DNA of 64,000 bases from Chryseobacterium herbae (GTDB taxonomy: Bacteria > Bacteroidota > Bacteroidia > Flavobacteriales > Weeksellaceae): positions 335,713 through 399,712 of the forward strand of contig NZ_JAOAMU010000003.1 in NCBI RefSeq assembly GCF_025154075.1, written 5' to 3'. Every line of letters starts with the position of its first letter. Within the stretch, counting starts at the first letter, position 1. A model generated the notes under the pieces. The model had not been told where the DNA came from and did no database searches. It saw only the letters and a list, made by a program, of their open reading frames with translations. Positions 43,493 through 53,977 of the stretch are shown here, one piece after another. Made by a program: the position numbers and the translations under genes.

Positions 43493-45259
43493 ATGAATAT
43501 TAAAGATATCATAGAGAAGAAACTTTCGGAGGTTATTTTAAATGTTTTTCAATTGAAAGACATCAATCTGGAAGTTCAGGAAAATAAAACAGAATTTGAA
43601 GGAGACTTTACCATTGTTACATTTCCATTGGTAAAGCAGCTGAAAAAAAATCCCGAAAATATTGGCGTTGAATTAGGAGGAGCTTTGACGGAGTACTCTG
43701 ATCTGTTTGAAAGTTTCAATGTCGTAAAAGGTTTCCTTAATATTAAGGTAAAAAACCAGTTGTTTGTGGATAACTTCAGATCTGTAAGCAACGATTTTGA
43801 TACCATAGAAAAGAAAAATTCTACGGTAATGGTGGAATATTCTTCTCCCAATACCAATAAACCCCTTCACCTTGGACACGTTAGAAATAACTTATTAGGA
43901 TTTTCCGTAGCGCAGATTCTTAAAGAGGCAGGCTATGATGTGATCAAAAGTCAAATTATCAATGACAGAGGGATTCATATTTGTAAGTCAATGTTGGCAT
44001 GGGAAAAATTTGGAAAAGGCGAAACCCCGGAGTCAACGAACACAAAAGGAGATAAGTTTGTAGGAAACTATTATGTAGAATTTGATAAAAACTACAAAAC
44101 AGAAATTGCAGAACTTGTTGCACAGGGTTCAACAGAAGATCAGGCAAAAAAAGAAGCTCCATCGATTGTTGAGGCTCAAAAAATGCTTTTAGATTGGGAG
44201 AGTGGCGACGAGACGGTAAGAAATCTCTGGAAAGAAATGAACGCATGGGTTTATAAAGGCTTTAGCGAAACTTACAAAAGATTGGGTGTTGATTTTGATC
44301 AGATTCAATATGAAAGCAATACCTATATATTAGGAAAAGATCTTATTCAGGAAGGATTAGATAAAGGTATTCTTTATCAGAAAGAAGATGGTTCTGTATG
44401 GTGTGATCTTACAGATGAAGGTTTAGATCAAAAATTATTATTGCGTTCAGACGGAACTTCTGTGTATATGACTCAGGATTTGGGAACGGCAGTAGAACGT
44501 TTTAAACAAAATAATATTCAGAAATTAATTTACACAGTAGGAAACGAACAGGATTATCATTTCCAGGTTTTATTTAAAATCTTGAAAAAATTAGGATATA
44601 CATGGGCGGATCAATTATTCCACCTTTCTTATGGGATGGTAGAACTTCCGAACGGAAAAATGAAATCCCGTGAAGGAACTGTTGTAGACGCTGATGACCT
44701 GATGCAGGAAATGCATGAGACGGCAAAATTAAAAGCAACAGAACTGGGAAGATTGGAAGGCCTTTCAGAAGAGGAAAAAGTATCTTCTTATGAAATAATC
44801 GGTATGGGAGCTTTGAAATATTTCATGCTGAAAGTGGATCCTAAGAAAAAAATGCTGTTCAATCCGGAAGAAAGTATTGAATTCAACGGAAATACAGGTC
44901 CGTTTATTCAATATACCTATGCACGTATTCAATCTCTATTGGCAAAAGCCAATTATCAGTATAAGGAAGTTGCTACTGTTGATGCCAATCAATTTGAAAA
45001 AGAACTGATCATATTACTAGTCAACTATAAAAATGTAGTGGAAAAAGCAGCGGAAGCATTAAGTCCGGCATTAGTTGCCAATTATGTTTATGACCTGGTT
45101 AAATCTTACAACTCATTCTATCAGAATCAAAACACTCCGATTGTAAAACTTGAGGATGAAAATTTAAAACAATTCCGCTTAAATCTATCAGATATAACGG
45201 CAAAAACAATACAAAAATCATTAACATTGCTGGGAATAGGAACAGTGAACAGAATGTAA
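43493..45259 (+). CDS. argS: arginyl-tRNA synthetase
   Basis: A 588-residue class I aminoacyl-tRNA synthetase. It has an N-terminal additional domain (about 1-105), the HIGH-like motif SPNTNKPLHLGHVRNN near residue 125, QDLGTAVERF, and the KMSKS-equivalent region GKMKSREGT near residue 388. A C-terminal helical anticodon-binding domain ends LLGIGTVNRM. Length is normal. It is a single gene with its own promoter and terminator. Confidence 0.98.
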   Translation: MNIKDIIEKKLSEVILNVFQLKDINLEVQENKTEFEGDFTIVTFPLVKQLKKNPENIGVELGGALTEYSDLFESFNVVKGFLNIKVKNQLFVDNFRSVSNDFDTIEKKNSTVMVEYSSPNTNKPLHLGHVRNNLLGFSVAQILKEAGYDVIKSQIINDRGIHICKSMLAWEKFGKGETPESTNTKGDKFVGNYYVEFDKNYKTEIAELVAQGSTEDQAKKEAPSIVEAQKMLLDWESGDETVRNLWKEMNAWVYKGFSETYKRLGVDFDQIQYESNTYILGKDLIQEGLDKGILYQKEDGSVWCDLTDEGLDQKLLLRSDGTSVYMTQDLGTAVERFKQNNIQKLIYTVGNEQDYHFQVLFKILKKLGYTWADQLFHLSYGMVELPNGKMKSREGTVVDADDLMQEMHETAKLKATELGRLEGLSEEEKVSSYEIIGMGALKYFMLKVDPKKKMLFNPEESIEFNGNTGPFIQYTYARIQSLLAKANYQYKEVATVDANQFEKELIILLVNYKNVVEKAAEALSPALVANYVYDLVKSYNSFYQNQNTPIVKLEDENLKQFRLNLSDITAKTIQKSLTLLGIGTVNRM

Positions 45260-45265
45260 AAAAAT

Positions 45266-45300
45266 AAAGCCTCCTGAATTTTTGGGAGGCTATTTTTTTT
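45266..45300 (+). terminator. terminator of argS
   Basis: The stem AAAGCCTCC / GGAGGCT with a TGAATTTTTG loop is followed by a run of eight T. Confidence 0.85.
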
Positions 45301-45360
45301 CATGTAAAATGTATTAATGATAAACAACGATTAATACTAAAGAACCTTGTAACCTAAACC

Positions 45361-45388
45361 ACGCATCCCGAACCCCGAATCCCGCATC
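45361..45388. repeat. degenerate G-rich short tandem
   Basis: Read on the minus strand: GATGCGGGATTCGGGGTTCG followed by GGATGCG, three near-copies of GGGATTC. It overlaps the stop codon of the yihY-like gene. It is the same style of degenerate short tandem as at 415 and in the arms at 4007 and 53978. Confidence 0.45.
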
Positions 45389-46316
45389 AACCTTCTTTCA
45401 ACCCATCTCGCTTACCGTCCCGGTACATCTTCGCCGCACTCCATTTTGCATGCTTGGAAAGAACCACTTTGTAGCCTTTTTTGTAGTTGTATACTTTCGT
45501 AAACTCGGCTCCGAAAAAGATCAGCATACAGGAATAATTAATCCACATCATAATTAAAATAACGGTTCCTGCAGCTCCGAAAGTAGACGTAGGTTTGAAA
45601 TTGCCGAAATACAGACTCAGTAAAAATTTACCCAATGTAAATAAGATAGTAGTCAGTAAAGCGCCTTTCCATACAGGTTTCCAGCTGATTTTTACATCAG
45701 GAAGTACCTTGAACATGAGTGCAAATAAGAGCATGACCAAACCAAAACCGATGGCAAAATTCACGAGCTCTACAAGCATATACGTTTCAAGACCAAAATA
45801 ATTGGTGATCCAGTTGTTAAACAGACTGATCATCGAAGACAGAATCATGGTGATCATCAGTAAGAAACCTAAAATAAGGATCATTCCCAATGAGTTGGCT
45901 CTATCTAAGAGAAATTTAACTAAAGCCTTTTTAGGAGCAGCTTCTACGTCCCAAAGGGTATTTAAAGTATGTTGTAACTGAAAAAACAGAGTCGTAGAAC
46001 CGAAAACCAAAGATCCTATTCCCACGGTTTTCATAAAAATATTCTGCTTATCAATGAGTGCTCCGGCAATCATGCCTTCAATACTTTTGGCCACATCAGT
46101 TCCCATTAATCCACCGATCTGGTTGCTGATTTCTCCGCGAATAGCTTCCTCACCAAAGAAGTTTCCGGCAATCCAGATGATAATAATCAATAATCCCGGG
46201 ATAGAAAAGATGGCGTAATAGGCTAAACTCGCCGAATCTTTTGATGCGGAAGAATTGTTCCATTCGTCGAAAGTCTCTTTTAAAGTCTCCCAGAAAAATT
46301 TGATGGTGTTGATCAT
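45387..46316 (-). CDS. YihY/BrkB-family membrane protein
   Basis: A 309-residue inner-membrane protein of the YihY/BrkB family. It has about six helices, the N-terminal SASLAYYAIFSIPGLLIIIIWIAG and the family segments GIGSLVFGSTTLFFQLQHTLNTLWDV, FKVLPDVKISWKPVWKGALLTTILF and TFGAAGTVILIMMWINYSCMLIFFGAEFTK. The old RNase BN name does not apply. It starts one base after the tamL stop, so it is the third gene of the tamB-tamL-yihY operon. Its function is not settled. Confidence 0.92.
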   Translation of the reverse strand: MINTIKFFWETLKETFDEWNNSSASKDSASLAYYAIFSIPGLLIIIIWIAGNFFGEEAIRGEISNQIGGLMGTDVAKSIEGMIAGALIDKQNIFMKTVGIGSLVFGSTTLFFQLQHTLNTLWDVEAAPKKALVKFLLDRANSLGMILILGFLLMITMILSSMISLFNNWITNYFGLETYMLVELVNFAIGFGLVMLLFALMFKVLPDVKISWKPVWKGALLTTILFTLGKFLLSLYFGNFKPTSTFGAAGTVILIMMWINYSCMLIFFGAEFTKVYNYKKGYKVVLSKHAKWSAAKMYRDGKRDGLKEG

Positions 46317-46317
46317 A

Positions 46318-48645
46318 TTAGAAAGGATATCCGATGGCTATATTTAAAACTAAATTATCTTTTCTCCATTGTGAATCTCCGAAATTAATCCGGTTAAATG
46401 CCCATCGGTCTCCTTTTTCGTAATAAGGAACACGCAATGGCATGGCAAGATCCAGCCTCAAAATTAAGATAGAGAAATCAAGTCTTAGACCAACTCCGGC
46501 TCCGACTGCAACTTCGCTTAAAAATTCCTTAGAAAATTTAGCACCCGGTCTTTGGGTATCTTCATTAATTAACCAGACATTTCCTGCATCTGCGAAGACG
46601 GCAACATTTAAAAATTTATAAAGATTAGCACGGTATTCTGCATTAAGTTCCAGCTTGATATCTCCGGACTGATCAAAATAATAACCTGATTTAATAGTTC
46701 TTGGGTCAAAACTTCCTGGGCCTAATGTTCTTGCTCGGAAAGCTCTGATACTATTACTTCCTCCGGAAAAGAACTGTTTGGAGAAAGGAATATTTTCTGA
46801 ATTTCCGTACGGATAAGCTATCCCGCCAATAAATCTTGTGGCTAAAGAAGTTTTTTCTGTGAACTTATGATAAAGCCTGAAGTCATTTTCTATTTTGGCA
46901 TATTGACTGAAAGGAATTCCGAAAATCTTTTTTTCTTTTCCTTTTTCAACATTGGCGCCCGTTACCAAACCTGTAAGATTTCCTGCCAGATCCAATGTTC
47001 CTTTATAGTAAATGGTAGTAGGCTTGGACAGCATTGTATTGGTATAGGTATAAGAATAGGTAGGGCCAAAAATAAGCTGCTTTTGAACAACCCTTTGCAT
47101 GGCATCACTGTTAGCCGATATTGAGTCATATAAAGCGGTAACCTTGGTAGGAGAGACCAATGTGACATCCAATATCTTCAGATCATGTTCCTTTCTCACA
47201 TTTTCCTTCCATAAATACCCAAATGATGCACTGAACGTATTAAGCGTATAATACTCGGTACGGTTTTGAAATTCAAATCCTAAATTGATATTTGTTCTCG
47301 GAACAAAAGCACTTGAAGAATTGAAGCGGAAAGGGGCTACGATCCTTGGAATGGAAAGCTGTACGGTTGATCCCGCACGAAACAGATTTTTTGCATTTTC
47401 CTGACCGCCCATCTGGAAATCGAATGCGCCGTAAATAGCCGCTTTAAACTGTTCGGCTCCTCTGAAAAAGTTTCTGTGGGTCCAGTTTAAGTTCAATTCA
47501 CTACCTGCATAATTGGCGGAATTGGTTCTTCCCAAAGCTTCCAGCCTCAACGACTGAATTTGTCTTGGGGTCAGTAAATAATACGCATCAAACTGATGTT
47601 TTAATGAATCTGAAACAATGAATTCATTTTTTACAAATTTGAAAACACCCAGACTGATCAGACGGTTAAGGGTAAGATTGTGGTTGGAACGGTTATACAG
47701 ATCTCCTTTTTTAAAGTACAAAGCTCTGTCGAAGATTTTTGGTTTAAATTTATGCTGCGGATCGATCACATAAATATCATCATATGCATATTTGGAAAGC
47801 GAATCAGGGTTCATCGGAACGCTGTATTTGCCTCTCTTGACATCCTGAATATTATAATTCGGAAAAACGATCACTTTGTCGATGCTGAACTGATCAGTTG
47901 CCAGATCCGGAGTGTCTTCTTTTAATTTTACGTTAAGCTCAACCTTATGATTTTTGCTTACCGTACTGTCAGCCTGAACAAGAATATTGTCCGGACTGAA
48001 ATAATAGAATCCTCTTTCCTTTAAGCCGTTATCTATTCTTTCTCTCTCATTTTTAATCACATCGAGATCAAAAGGTTTTCCGGATTTAAGCAGCGTTTTA
48101 TTGGCCAAATTTTGAATTTCCTTATTCACCAGTGAAGAGTCTTGCTGAAATTTAACATTGCTGACCAAATATCTTGCACCGGGTCTTAAGGTATAAATAA
48201 CCTGCGCTTTTTTGTTTTTGGAAACCGTATCATAGGTAGCTTTTGCATTAAAATAGCCTTTGTTTTCAGAATAATTTTCAATGATCTTTCTGTTGAACTC
48301 ACGATCTACATCTCCCAGCAATACAGGTTTTTCACCCACTTTATATTTTAGCCAGTAATTAAAACCTTTATCTTTTTTAGGTTCTTTGGCGATATTGTAG
48401 AAATATAATTTCGGACGGAGACCTAATAACGTGGAATTAGGTTTAGGAACTAAATTCTCCTCCAAAGCAGTCTTCAGTTCCTTTTTCTCTTTCTTCGAAA
48501 GACTGTCATTTTCTATTTTTACTTCCCCGCCGGTATACAGCATCTGTCCCTGCTTCAGATATTTCGTATTGCTGCAGGAAAGACTAGCTGCGGTAAGGCC
48601 CGAAGCGAACAGATATTTACAATATAGATTAAGTCTGCTTTTCAT
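46318..48645 (-). CDS. tamL: TamL: lipidated Omp85/TamA-type outer-membrane protein
   Basis: A 775-residue Omp85 protein with a lipoprotein signal (GLTAASLSC, Cys24). Bacteroidota replace TamA with this lipidated form, TamL. N-terminal POTRA-type domains (about 30-360) show RYLVSNVKFQQDS and IDNGLKERGFYYFSPDNI. The C-terminal barrel (about 380-775) has LRLEALGRTNSANYAGSELNLNWTHRNFF, the lid-lock segment GGSNSIRAFRARTLGPG and ends LVLNIAIGYPF. Its ATG overlaps the tamB stop by one base. TamL and TamB together move lipids or proteins to the outer membrane. Confidence 0.93.
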   Translation of the reverse strand: MKSRLNLYCKYLFASGLTAASLSCSNTKYLKQGQMLYTGGEVKIENDSLSKKEKKELKTALEENLVPKPNSTLLGLRPKLYFYNIAKEPKKDKGFNYWLKYKVGEKPVLLGDVDREFNRKIIENYSENKGYFNAKATYDTVSKNKKAQVIYTLRPGARYLVSNVKFQQDSSLVNKEIQNLANKTLLKSGKPFDLDVIKNERERIDNGLKERGFYYFSPDNILVQADSTVSKNHKVELNVKLKEDTPDLATDQFSIDKVIVFPNYNIQDVKRGKYSVPMNPDSLSKYAYDDIYVIDPQHKFKPKIFDRALYFKKGDLYNRSNHNLTLNRLISLGVFKFVKNEFIVSDSLKHQFDAYYLLTPRQIQSLRLEALGRTNSANYAGSELNLNWTHRNFFRGAEQFKAAIYGAFDFQMGGQENAKNLFRAGSTVQLSIPRIVAPFRFNSSSAFVPRTNINLGFEFQNRTEYYTLNTFSASFGYLWKENVRKEHDLKILDVTLVSPTKVTALYDSISANSDAMQRVVQKQLIFGPTYSYTYTNTMLSKPTTIYYKGTLDLAGNLTGLVTGANVEKGKEKKIFGIPFSQYAKIENDFRLYHKFTEKTSLATRFIGGIAYPYGNSENIPFSKQFFSGGSNSIRAFRARTLGPGSFDPRTIKSGYYFDQSGDIKLELNAEYRANLYKFLNVAVFADAGNVWLINEDTQRPGAKFSKEFLSEVAVGAGVGLRLDFSILILRLDLAMPLRVPYYEKGDRWAFNRINFGDSQWRKDNLVLNIAIGYPF

Positions 48646-51600
48646 TATTTAAATTCTACCACTTGGTTATTTTTGTTTTCTTTTTTGCGTCTCTCTTTCT
48701 TGGTTTTTTGGAAGATCTCACGGAATTTATCATAGTCTAAAGTGATGATAAAACCTACTCCCGTTTCTATGATCTGTCCCTGAAGAGCCACCTGATATTC
48801 ATCCTTACGATAGGCACGAAGCATATATCTTCCGTCTTTTGAAAGGCTGTAATCTACCGTAACATTTCCCGCAATATTCGTTGTGCTTTCGTTTTGGCGT
48901 GCTTCACCTTCCAAGGCAAAATTACTTCCCACGGAAACTTTCAGACGGTCATTCAGTAATTTTTTACTTACTCCAACATTCAGATCCGTTCTTGTATTTT
49001 TCTTCCCGGTTGAATAATCTTCGGAAGAATCAAGACCTAAATCTATATCCACTCCTTTGATTAAACCTGAGGCAAGATTGTTCAGCTGTTGCGAAAGAAT
49101 TTTACTAACACTTTGTCTGGCCATCATTTCAGCAGACATTCCCGCACCGGATTCAAAAGGATTTTCCCCAATGAAACGGTTCAGCAGAAGAAGGGCAAAA
49201 ACCTGCTTATTCATTTCAGATTCCTGAGTTCTCAGCTGGGTAAGCTTTTGATCAACAATATCTTTTACCGTAGACGAGATCGCATTATTTTTTTCGTCCG
49301 TCGTGATATCAAAACTGATCTGTGGTTTCAGAAGTTCACCTTTCATTTTTAGTAAAGTATTGAAAGGGATTCTCTGTTTAAACTGGTTCAGTATGGAAGC
49401 ATCTTCGCCACTCACTTGTTGCTCAACAAGATCAATAGGTGGAGCTTCCGTTTTATAGACAGCGGTAATATCCATAATAGCAGCAGTCGGTTCACCAGTC
49501 CACGTAATGGTACTTCCTTTCTGGATATCAAATTTACGTTTCAGAAGACTTACAGAAAGTTCATAAGACCCTTTTTCCACTTCATAAACCCCTACAAGCG
49601 TTGTTTTTCCTGAAGGATCAATTCCACCGGTCAGTTCTGCTTCACCCTGAAGTTTTACAAAATCTCCGTTAGCTTTATCAATCACAATGGACATTTTAGC
49701 TTCCTTGCTGACTTCAATATTCACACTCACGTCCATTCCTTTGATGCGGCTTTGAGCTTTCAGAGAATCAGCTTTAATGGTTTTGTTTAAAACAACCTGA
49801 TCCTGATCAATGAACTCGACAATTCCGTCTCTCTCCTGTACTGAAGGGCTTGATTGCGGAAGGACAAAAGTGAAATCAGTGTCATCAGAAACGGCCAGTC
49901 TGCCGTCCACTTTCGGAAGATCCAGGTTTCCGCGGATATGAAGTCCTGCATCAATCGCAAGAATTCCATACATCATCGCGTCATTGGATTTTTCTGAATT
50001 CACGACTTTGAAGTCTTTGGCATTCACATCAAGATTAAATGCGAAATCCCTGTAGGTCTGAGTAAGAACCTGTCCGTTGATCACAAGAGAATTTCCGTCC
50101 TTATCGTTGATTTTAAATTTATTAAATTCAATACCACGGTTGGTGAAGTCAATTTCATCATTCAGTTTTCTGAAATCACTGCCGGTTTTGGCAATTTCCA
50201 GCCCTGCATCATTGAATTTTACTTTACCTAAAATATTCGGTTTTTGTGTATTTCCGGTGATCTTTAAATTTCCTGAAATATAACCTTCCGTATTCGTTAT
50301 CGCATTCATGGAGAAGCCCTGAACACTCTTCATCTGAAGCTTATTGATCGCCATATTCAGATCAAATGTGCTTGAAGAAGTATTGTAATCTCCAAGGATT
50401 TTCACATCATTATCATTTCCGGATAAGGCAACATCAGCATTTAAAATATTCGGTGAAGAATTATTCACTTTAACCGCCATATTTCCAACCGCATTTCCAT
50501 ACACGATCAGATCTGTAATGTTAAGGTCTGAAGTGAAGGTCATATTTTTCGTGACATCACGAAGCTGAGCTGTTCCGTTGATTGTTCCTTTTGCCAGAAC
50601 CGTATCTTTTTTAATCAGTTCGGTAATAGTTTCGATTTTAAAATCTTTCAGGGCAACATTCAAAGGACTGGCTGGACTTTCAGTTTCAGACTGCAGTGAG
50701 ATCTGGCTTCCTCCGTTTGACAAAACAAAATTATCCGCTAAAATCCCTTTGCTGCTGATCTGGATCTTATTGTTTTCAGCAACATTCCAGTCCGAATAAT
50801 TAAGTTTTAAACCATCCGGGTTCAGAGATATTTCTGTGATATCATTGAGCGATTTGGCCTTTCCTGCAATAAGGAACTGCGTAGCATCTTTGTCGTCTTT
50901 GGTGGTAATATTATAATTGATGGTATTATCCGCTACATCTCCGGTCACCGCGATTTTTTTCAGAGTGAAACTGGAACTTTTTAAAGAACCTGCATTGAGA
51001 CTGTACTGTAACGCCTGATTTTCATTGGTTACTTTTAACGCGACATTTTCCAGCGAATTTTCACCATATAATAATTGCGGGATCTGCCCGTCTATTTCAA
51101 TTTTTTGAGAATCAGCATCATAATTTCCGGCTAAATTGATCGTTTCAAAAGTTTTCAGCTCCGGAACAAATTTCCTGATCAGATCATCATTTTTAATCTT
51201 GGCATTGAATGTGAAAAACTGTCCCGGATCAATTTTCTGACCTTTAGCAGGCTTCTGGAACTGGTAATACTGATTAATGGTCTGCGTTAAAGCACCAAAA
51301 ATCTGGGTCAGTTTATATTTTCCTTTTAATGAAACATCAGCAATCTGAGAATTGAAAATAATCTGCGTGGAATCCTGTGTAGAAGACGCTTTTAGATTAA
51401 CTTCCTGAACAGGATAGACTTCTTTGGTATCTGAGAATGCAAAATCTTTTAAGTTTAAATAACCGTTCAACGCATCCGGATCAAGGCTTGTGAAATCTCC
51501 GTCGATCTTTCCTGCGATAATCATTGGTTTCTCGTAGAATCCAAGTTTATTCACATCAAGCTTAATCACTTCACCATTAATCTTTACCGTAGGATTTTTT

Positions 51601-53675
51601 TTATTGTAAACTCCCGAAGCTATTAAATTCAGATTCGCATTCGGATCTTTTGAATTTAAAACGATATTATAAACTCCTTTATTAATTTTACCCGTCAGAT
51701 CCATATTCTGGTACCGGTATCCTTTGTAAACAGCTGATGCTACATGACCTTTAAGATCTGCTTTTGCATTTTTGAAGTCAAAGCTTTCCCCTTTGGCGGA
51801 AATCTGAGCGGTAACGGCTCCGACATCTTTATTCTTAATAATTTTTCCGACCTGGATCGCCTGAAGATTAGCTTTTACATCATATAGCTCGCGGTTTTTT
51901 CTGCTCATGTCCACATCTGCCACAATAGCGGCATTTCCAAGAGTAGAGTAGAGGTTCAGGTCTGCCTTCACGACTTTCGTTGTTCCTTTCGCACTTCCCT
52001 TGATACTGAAGTGGGAAGGCAGGGAGATATTGGATGGAATGGTATTTTTCGGAACCAGATTGTAGACCGTTTTAGCTTCTGCTGAAAATTCTGCAATCCT
52101 AAGATCATAGTACAGGTTTTCAGGTTTCATTGCATTTTTGATTCTCCCCGATGCCGCCACTCTCAACTGGTCCAGACCTGACACTTTAAGATCTTTGATC
52201 AGTAAATCATTGACGATTCCCTGAACATTGGCGTTCACATTCAGAATTGCGTTCGGGTATTTATTGAATGGAGCAGTATTTCGTAATGTCGGAACAATAT
52301 TCAGGATATCTGCGAAACCTATTTTGGAATCTTTGATATTGGCTGAAATTTTTACAGCACCCGGATTTGAAGTCAGCTGATCGAGGGATTCATAATTTAA
52401 AATCACCTCATCACGGATCAGGGTTTTCGGAGTTTGGAGATAAAGATCTTTCAGATAAGCCTGTTTTTCAGCATACACAAAATCGGTATTGAATTTCTGG
52501 ATATCCAGGCCTCTTCCTTCCTGAATTTCTGCTGAATTCACGGTTCCTGCAAACGTATTGTTCTCCATTTTAAAGCTTCTTACTTCCACGTTCATTTTAG
52601 AAAAATTCATGTGGTTGAAATCCATTCCCTGTTTGGTTGGAGCAATTGCGGTATTGTTGTACACAGCTTTTACGTCATTCAAAACCAGTTTTCCAAGAAG
52701 CACTTTCATGGCTTTATCCTTGTCCGAAACTTTAGAAACTTCAGGTTCTTTTGTATCCTTCGGATTGGCATTTTGGGCAGGAATATAAAGGTTGGCATTA
52801 ATGTCTGCTCCGGAAAGGAAAACATTGGAAATATTGTAGGAATTGTTCTCAAGATCAAGTTTATTGACCTTCGTACTTAATTCTTTGAAGAGAACTTTTG
52901 CAAATGTTTTGGTATTGTCATCGCCATAATCAATATCGAAATTGGTCAGTTTGATTCCTCTCAGGCCAATATTCATCGGCTTTTTATCGTTGAGAGAATC
53001 TACCTTTTTCTCTACTTTTTTAGAAACCTCTTCAATAAGGTCTTGTTTTAATTTTAATTTCAGTCCGTCAAGATTAATGTCATTAACGGCATAGGTATTT
53101 TTATTAAGGTCAAAAGTTTTAACTCTCGTATCAAATGATTTGAAATATAATTTAATATCGTTCTTCGACTGCTGATCGTTGAAGGTCACCCCAATATCTT
53201 TTAAATTGATCTTATCAAGAGAAATAATAAAAGGTTTGGAAGAACTTTCCTCTTTATCGCTGGTCGCAAAAGCATTGATGATATAATCGAAATTGAATGT
53301 TCCGTTGGGTTTCCGTACCACATTGGCGCGGGCTCCCTCAAGATCCACCGAAGTAATGTCGGCCGTGGAACTGATGAGCTTCATCATATTAAGACCTACA
53401 TCCAGCTTTTTAACAGCAAGAAGGGTGTCCACATCTTGTCCTTTAAGATAAAGATTTTCCATGACAAGACTGTTCGGGAATCCTATATAAACCCTTTCCA
53501 GACTTACTTTGGTCTTGATTTTTTTCTCAAGATACACGACAAGTTTGTCTTTGATGAAATTTTGAACGGCAGGAAGCCTCAGACTTAATATCAGAAGGGT
53601 AACAAAAACCAATATCGAAATAAAGGTTATTGCAATACGCTTTAAAATTTTTCTTTTATTGATTTTTAGTTTCAA
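48645..53675 (-). CDS. tamB: translocation and assembly module protein TamB
   Basis: A 1676-residue periplasm-spanning protein. An N-terminal inner-membrane anchor (about residues 12-33) is followed by AsmA-like VYIGFPNSLVMENLYLKGQDVDTLLAV. A very long run of amphipathic beta strands (NITGKL-type repeats) forms the lipid-binding groove. The C-terminal TamB (DUF490) domain shows GKTTLVGVYEVEKGSYELSVSLLKRKFDIQKGSTITWTGEPT, EMNKQVFALLLLNRFI and DLNVGVSKKLLNDRLKVSVGSNF. Overlap with tamL (TAATG) and the following yihY gene define the operon. A -7 box is at 53694-53701. Confidence 0.95.
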   Translation of the reverse strand: MKLKINKRKILKRIAITFISILVFVTLLILSLRLPAVQNFIKDKLVVYLEKKIKTKVSLERVYIGFPNSLVMENLYLKGQDVDTLLAVKKLDVGLNMMKLISSTADITSVDLEGARANVVRKPNGTFNFDYIINAFATSDKEESSSKPFIISLDKINLKDIGVTFNDQQSKNDIKLYFKSFDTRVKTFDLNKNTYAVNDINLDGLKLKLKQDLIEEVSKKVEKKVDSLNDKKPMNIGLRGIKLTNFDIDYGDDNTKTFAKVLFKELSTKVNKLDLENNSYNISNVFLSGADINANLYIPAQNANPKDTKEPEVSKVSDKDKAMKVLLGKLVLNDVKAVYNNTAIAPTKQGMDFNHMNFSKMNVEVRSFKMENNTFAGTVNSAEIQEGRGLDIQKFNTDFVYAEKQAYLKDLYLQTPKTLIRDEVILNYESLDQLTSNPGAVKISANIKDSKIGFADILNIVPTLRNTAPFNKYPNAILNVNANVQGIVNDLLIKDLKVSGLDQLRVAASGRIKNAMKPENLYYDLRIAEFSAEAKTVYNLVPKNTIPSNISLPSHFSIKGSAKGTTKVVKADLNLYSTLGNAAIVADVDMSRKNRELYDVKANLQAIQVGKIIKNKDVGAVTAQISAKGESFDFKNAKADLKGHVASAVYKGYRYQNMDLTGKINKGVYNIVLNSKDPNANLNLIASGVYNKKNPTVKINGEVIKLDVNKLGFYEKPMIIAGKIDGDFTSLDPDALNGYLNLKDFAFSDTKEVYPVQEVNLKASSTQDSTQIIFNSQIADVSLKGKYKLTQIFGALTQTINQYYQFQKPAKGQKIDPGQFFTFNAKIKNDDLIRKFVPELKTFETINLAGNYDADSQKIEIDGQIPQLLYGENSLENVALKVTNENQALQYSLNAGSLKSSSFTLKKIAVTGDVADNTINYNITTKDDKDATQFLIAGKAKSLNDITEISLNPDGLKLNYSDWNVAENNKIQISSKGILADNFVLSNGGSQISLQSETESPASPLNVALKDFKIETITELIKKDTVLAKGTINGTAQLRDVTKNMTFTSDLNITDLIVYGNAVGNMAVKVNNSSPNILNADVALSGNDNDVKILGDYNTSSSTFDLNMAINKLQMKSVQGFSMNAITNTEGYISGNLKITGNTQKPNILGKVKFNDAGLEIAKTGSDFRKLNDEIDFTNRGIEFNKFKINDKDGNSLVINGQVLTQTYRDFAFNLDVNAKDFKVVNSEKSNDAMMYGILAIDAGLHIRGNLDLPKVDGRLAVSDDTDFTFVLPQSSPSVQERDGIVEFIDQDQVVLNKTIKADSLKAQSRIKGMDVSVNIEVSKEAKMSIVIDKANGDFVKLQGEAELTGGIDPSGKTTLVGVYEVEKGSYELSVSLLKRKFDIQKGSTITWTGEPTAAIMDITAVYKTEAPPIDLVEQQVSGEDASILNQFKQRIPFNTLLKMKGELLKPQISFDITTDEKNNAISSTVKDIVDQKLTQLRTQESEMNKQVFALLLLNRFIGENPFESGAGMSAEMMARQSVSKILSQQLNNLASGLIKGVDIDLGLDSSEDYSTGKKNTRTDLNVGVSKKLLNDRLKVSVGSNFALEGEARQNESTTNIAGNVTVDYSLSKDGRYMLRAYRKDEYQVALQGQIIETGVGFIITLDYDKFREIFQKTKKERRKKENKNNQVVEFK

Positions 53676-53693
53676 ATGCGATCAGGTTTCTAA

Positions 53694-53701
53694 CAAAGAT
53701 A
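53694..53701 (-). promoter_or_regulatory. -7 box of the tamB-tamL-yihY operon
   Basis: TATCTTTG on the minus strand fits TAnnTTTG, 18 bases before the tamB start codon. The -33 element is not evident. Confidence 0.4.
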
Positions 53702-53850
53702 TGAATACTATTTTATTAGTTCTTTGTTGTGGTATCCTGTTACAAGTACAAAAATCCTGCCTTGGCTGTCCTGATATGGAATTTAGTTGAGTAGTTGTCA
53801 AGTGAATATGTTGATAAAGACAACCAAGGTTTGGATTTTTTTTAATAAAA

Positions 53851-53928
53851 GCCCCCTTTATATCATTTTAACGTTGAAAAGGTTAGCAAAAATGAAAATT
53901 CAAATGTTAGATAAGTTTCAAAGGGGGC
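53851..53928. repeat. inverted repeat GCCCCCTTT-N60-AAAGGGGGC
   Basis: A perfect 9-base inverted repeat with a 60-base AT-rich spacer in the gap between tamB and ccoP. No ORF with coding character overlaps it. It may be a remnant element. Confidence 0.45.
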
Positions 53929-53977
53929 AAGGAATATATGGAGATAATAAATTTTTGTTAATTATTAATAAGGGATT

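Noticed and set aside
45387..46316. Ribonuclease BN
   Set aside because: The YihY/BrkB family was once given that name, but true RNase BN is an unrelated enzyme.
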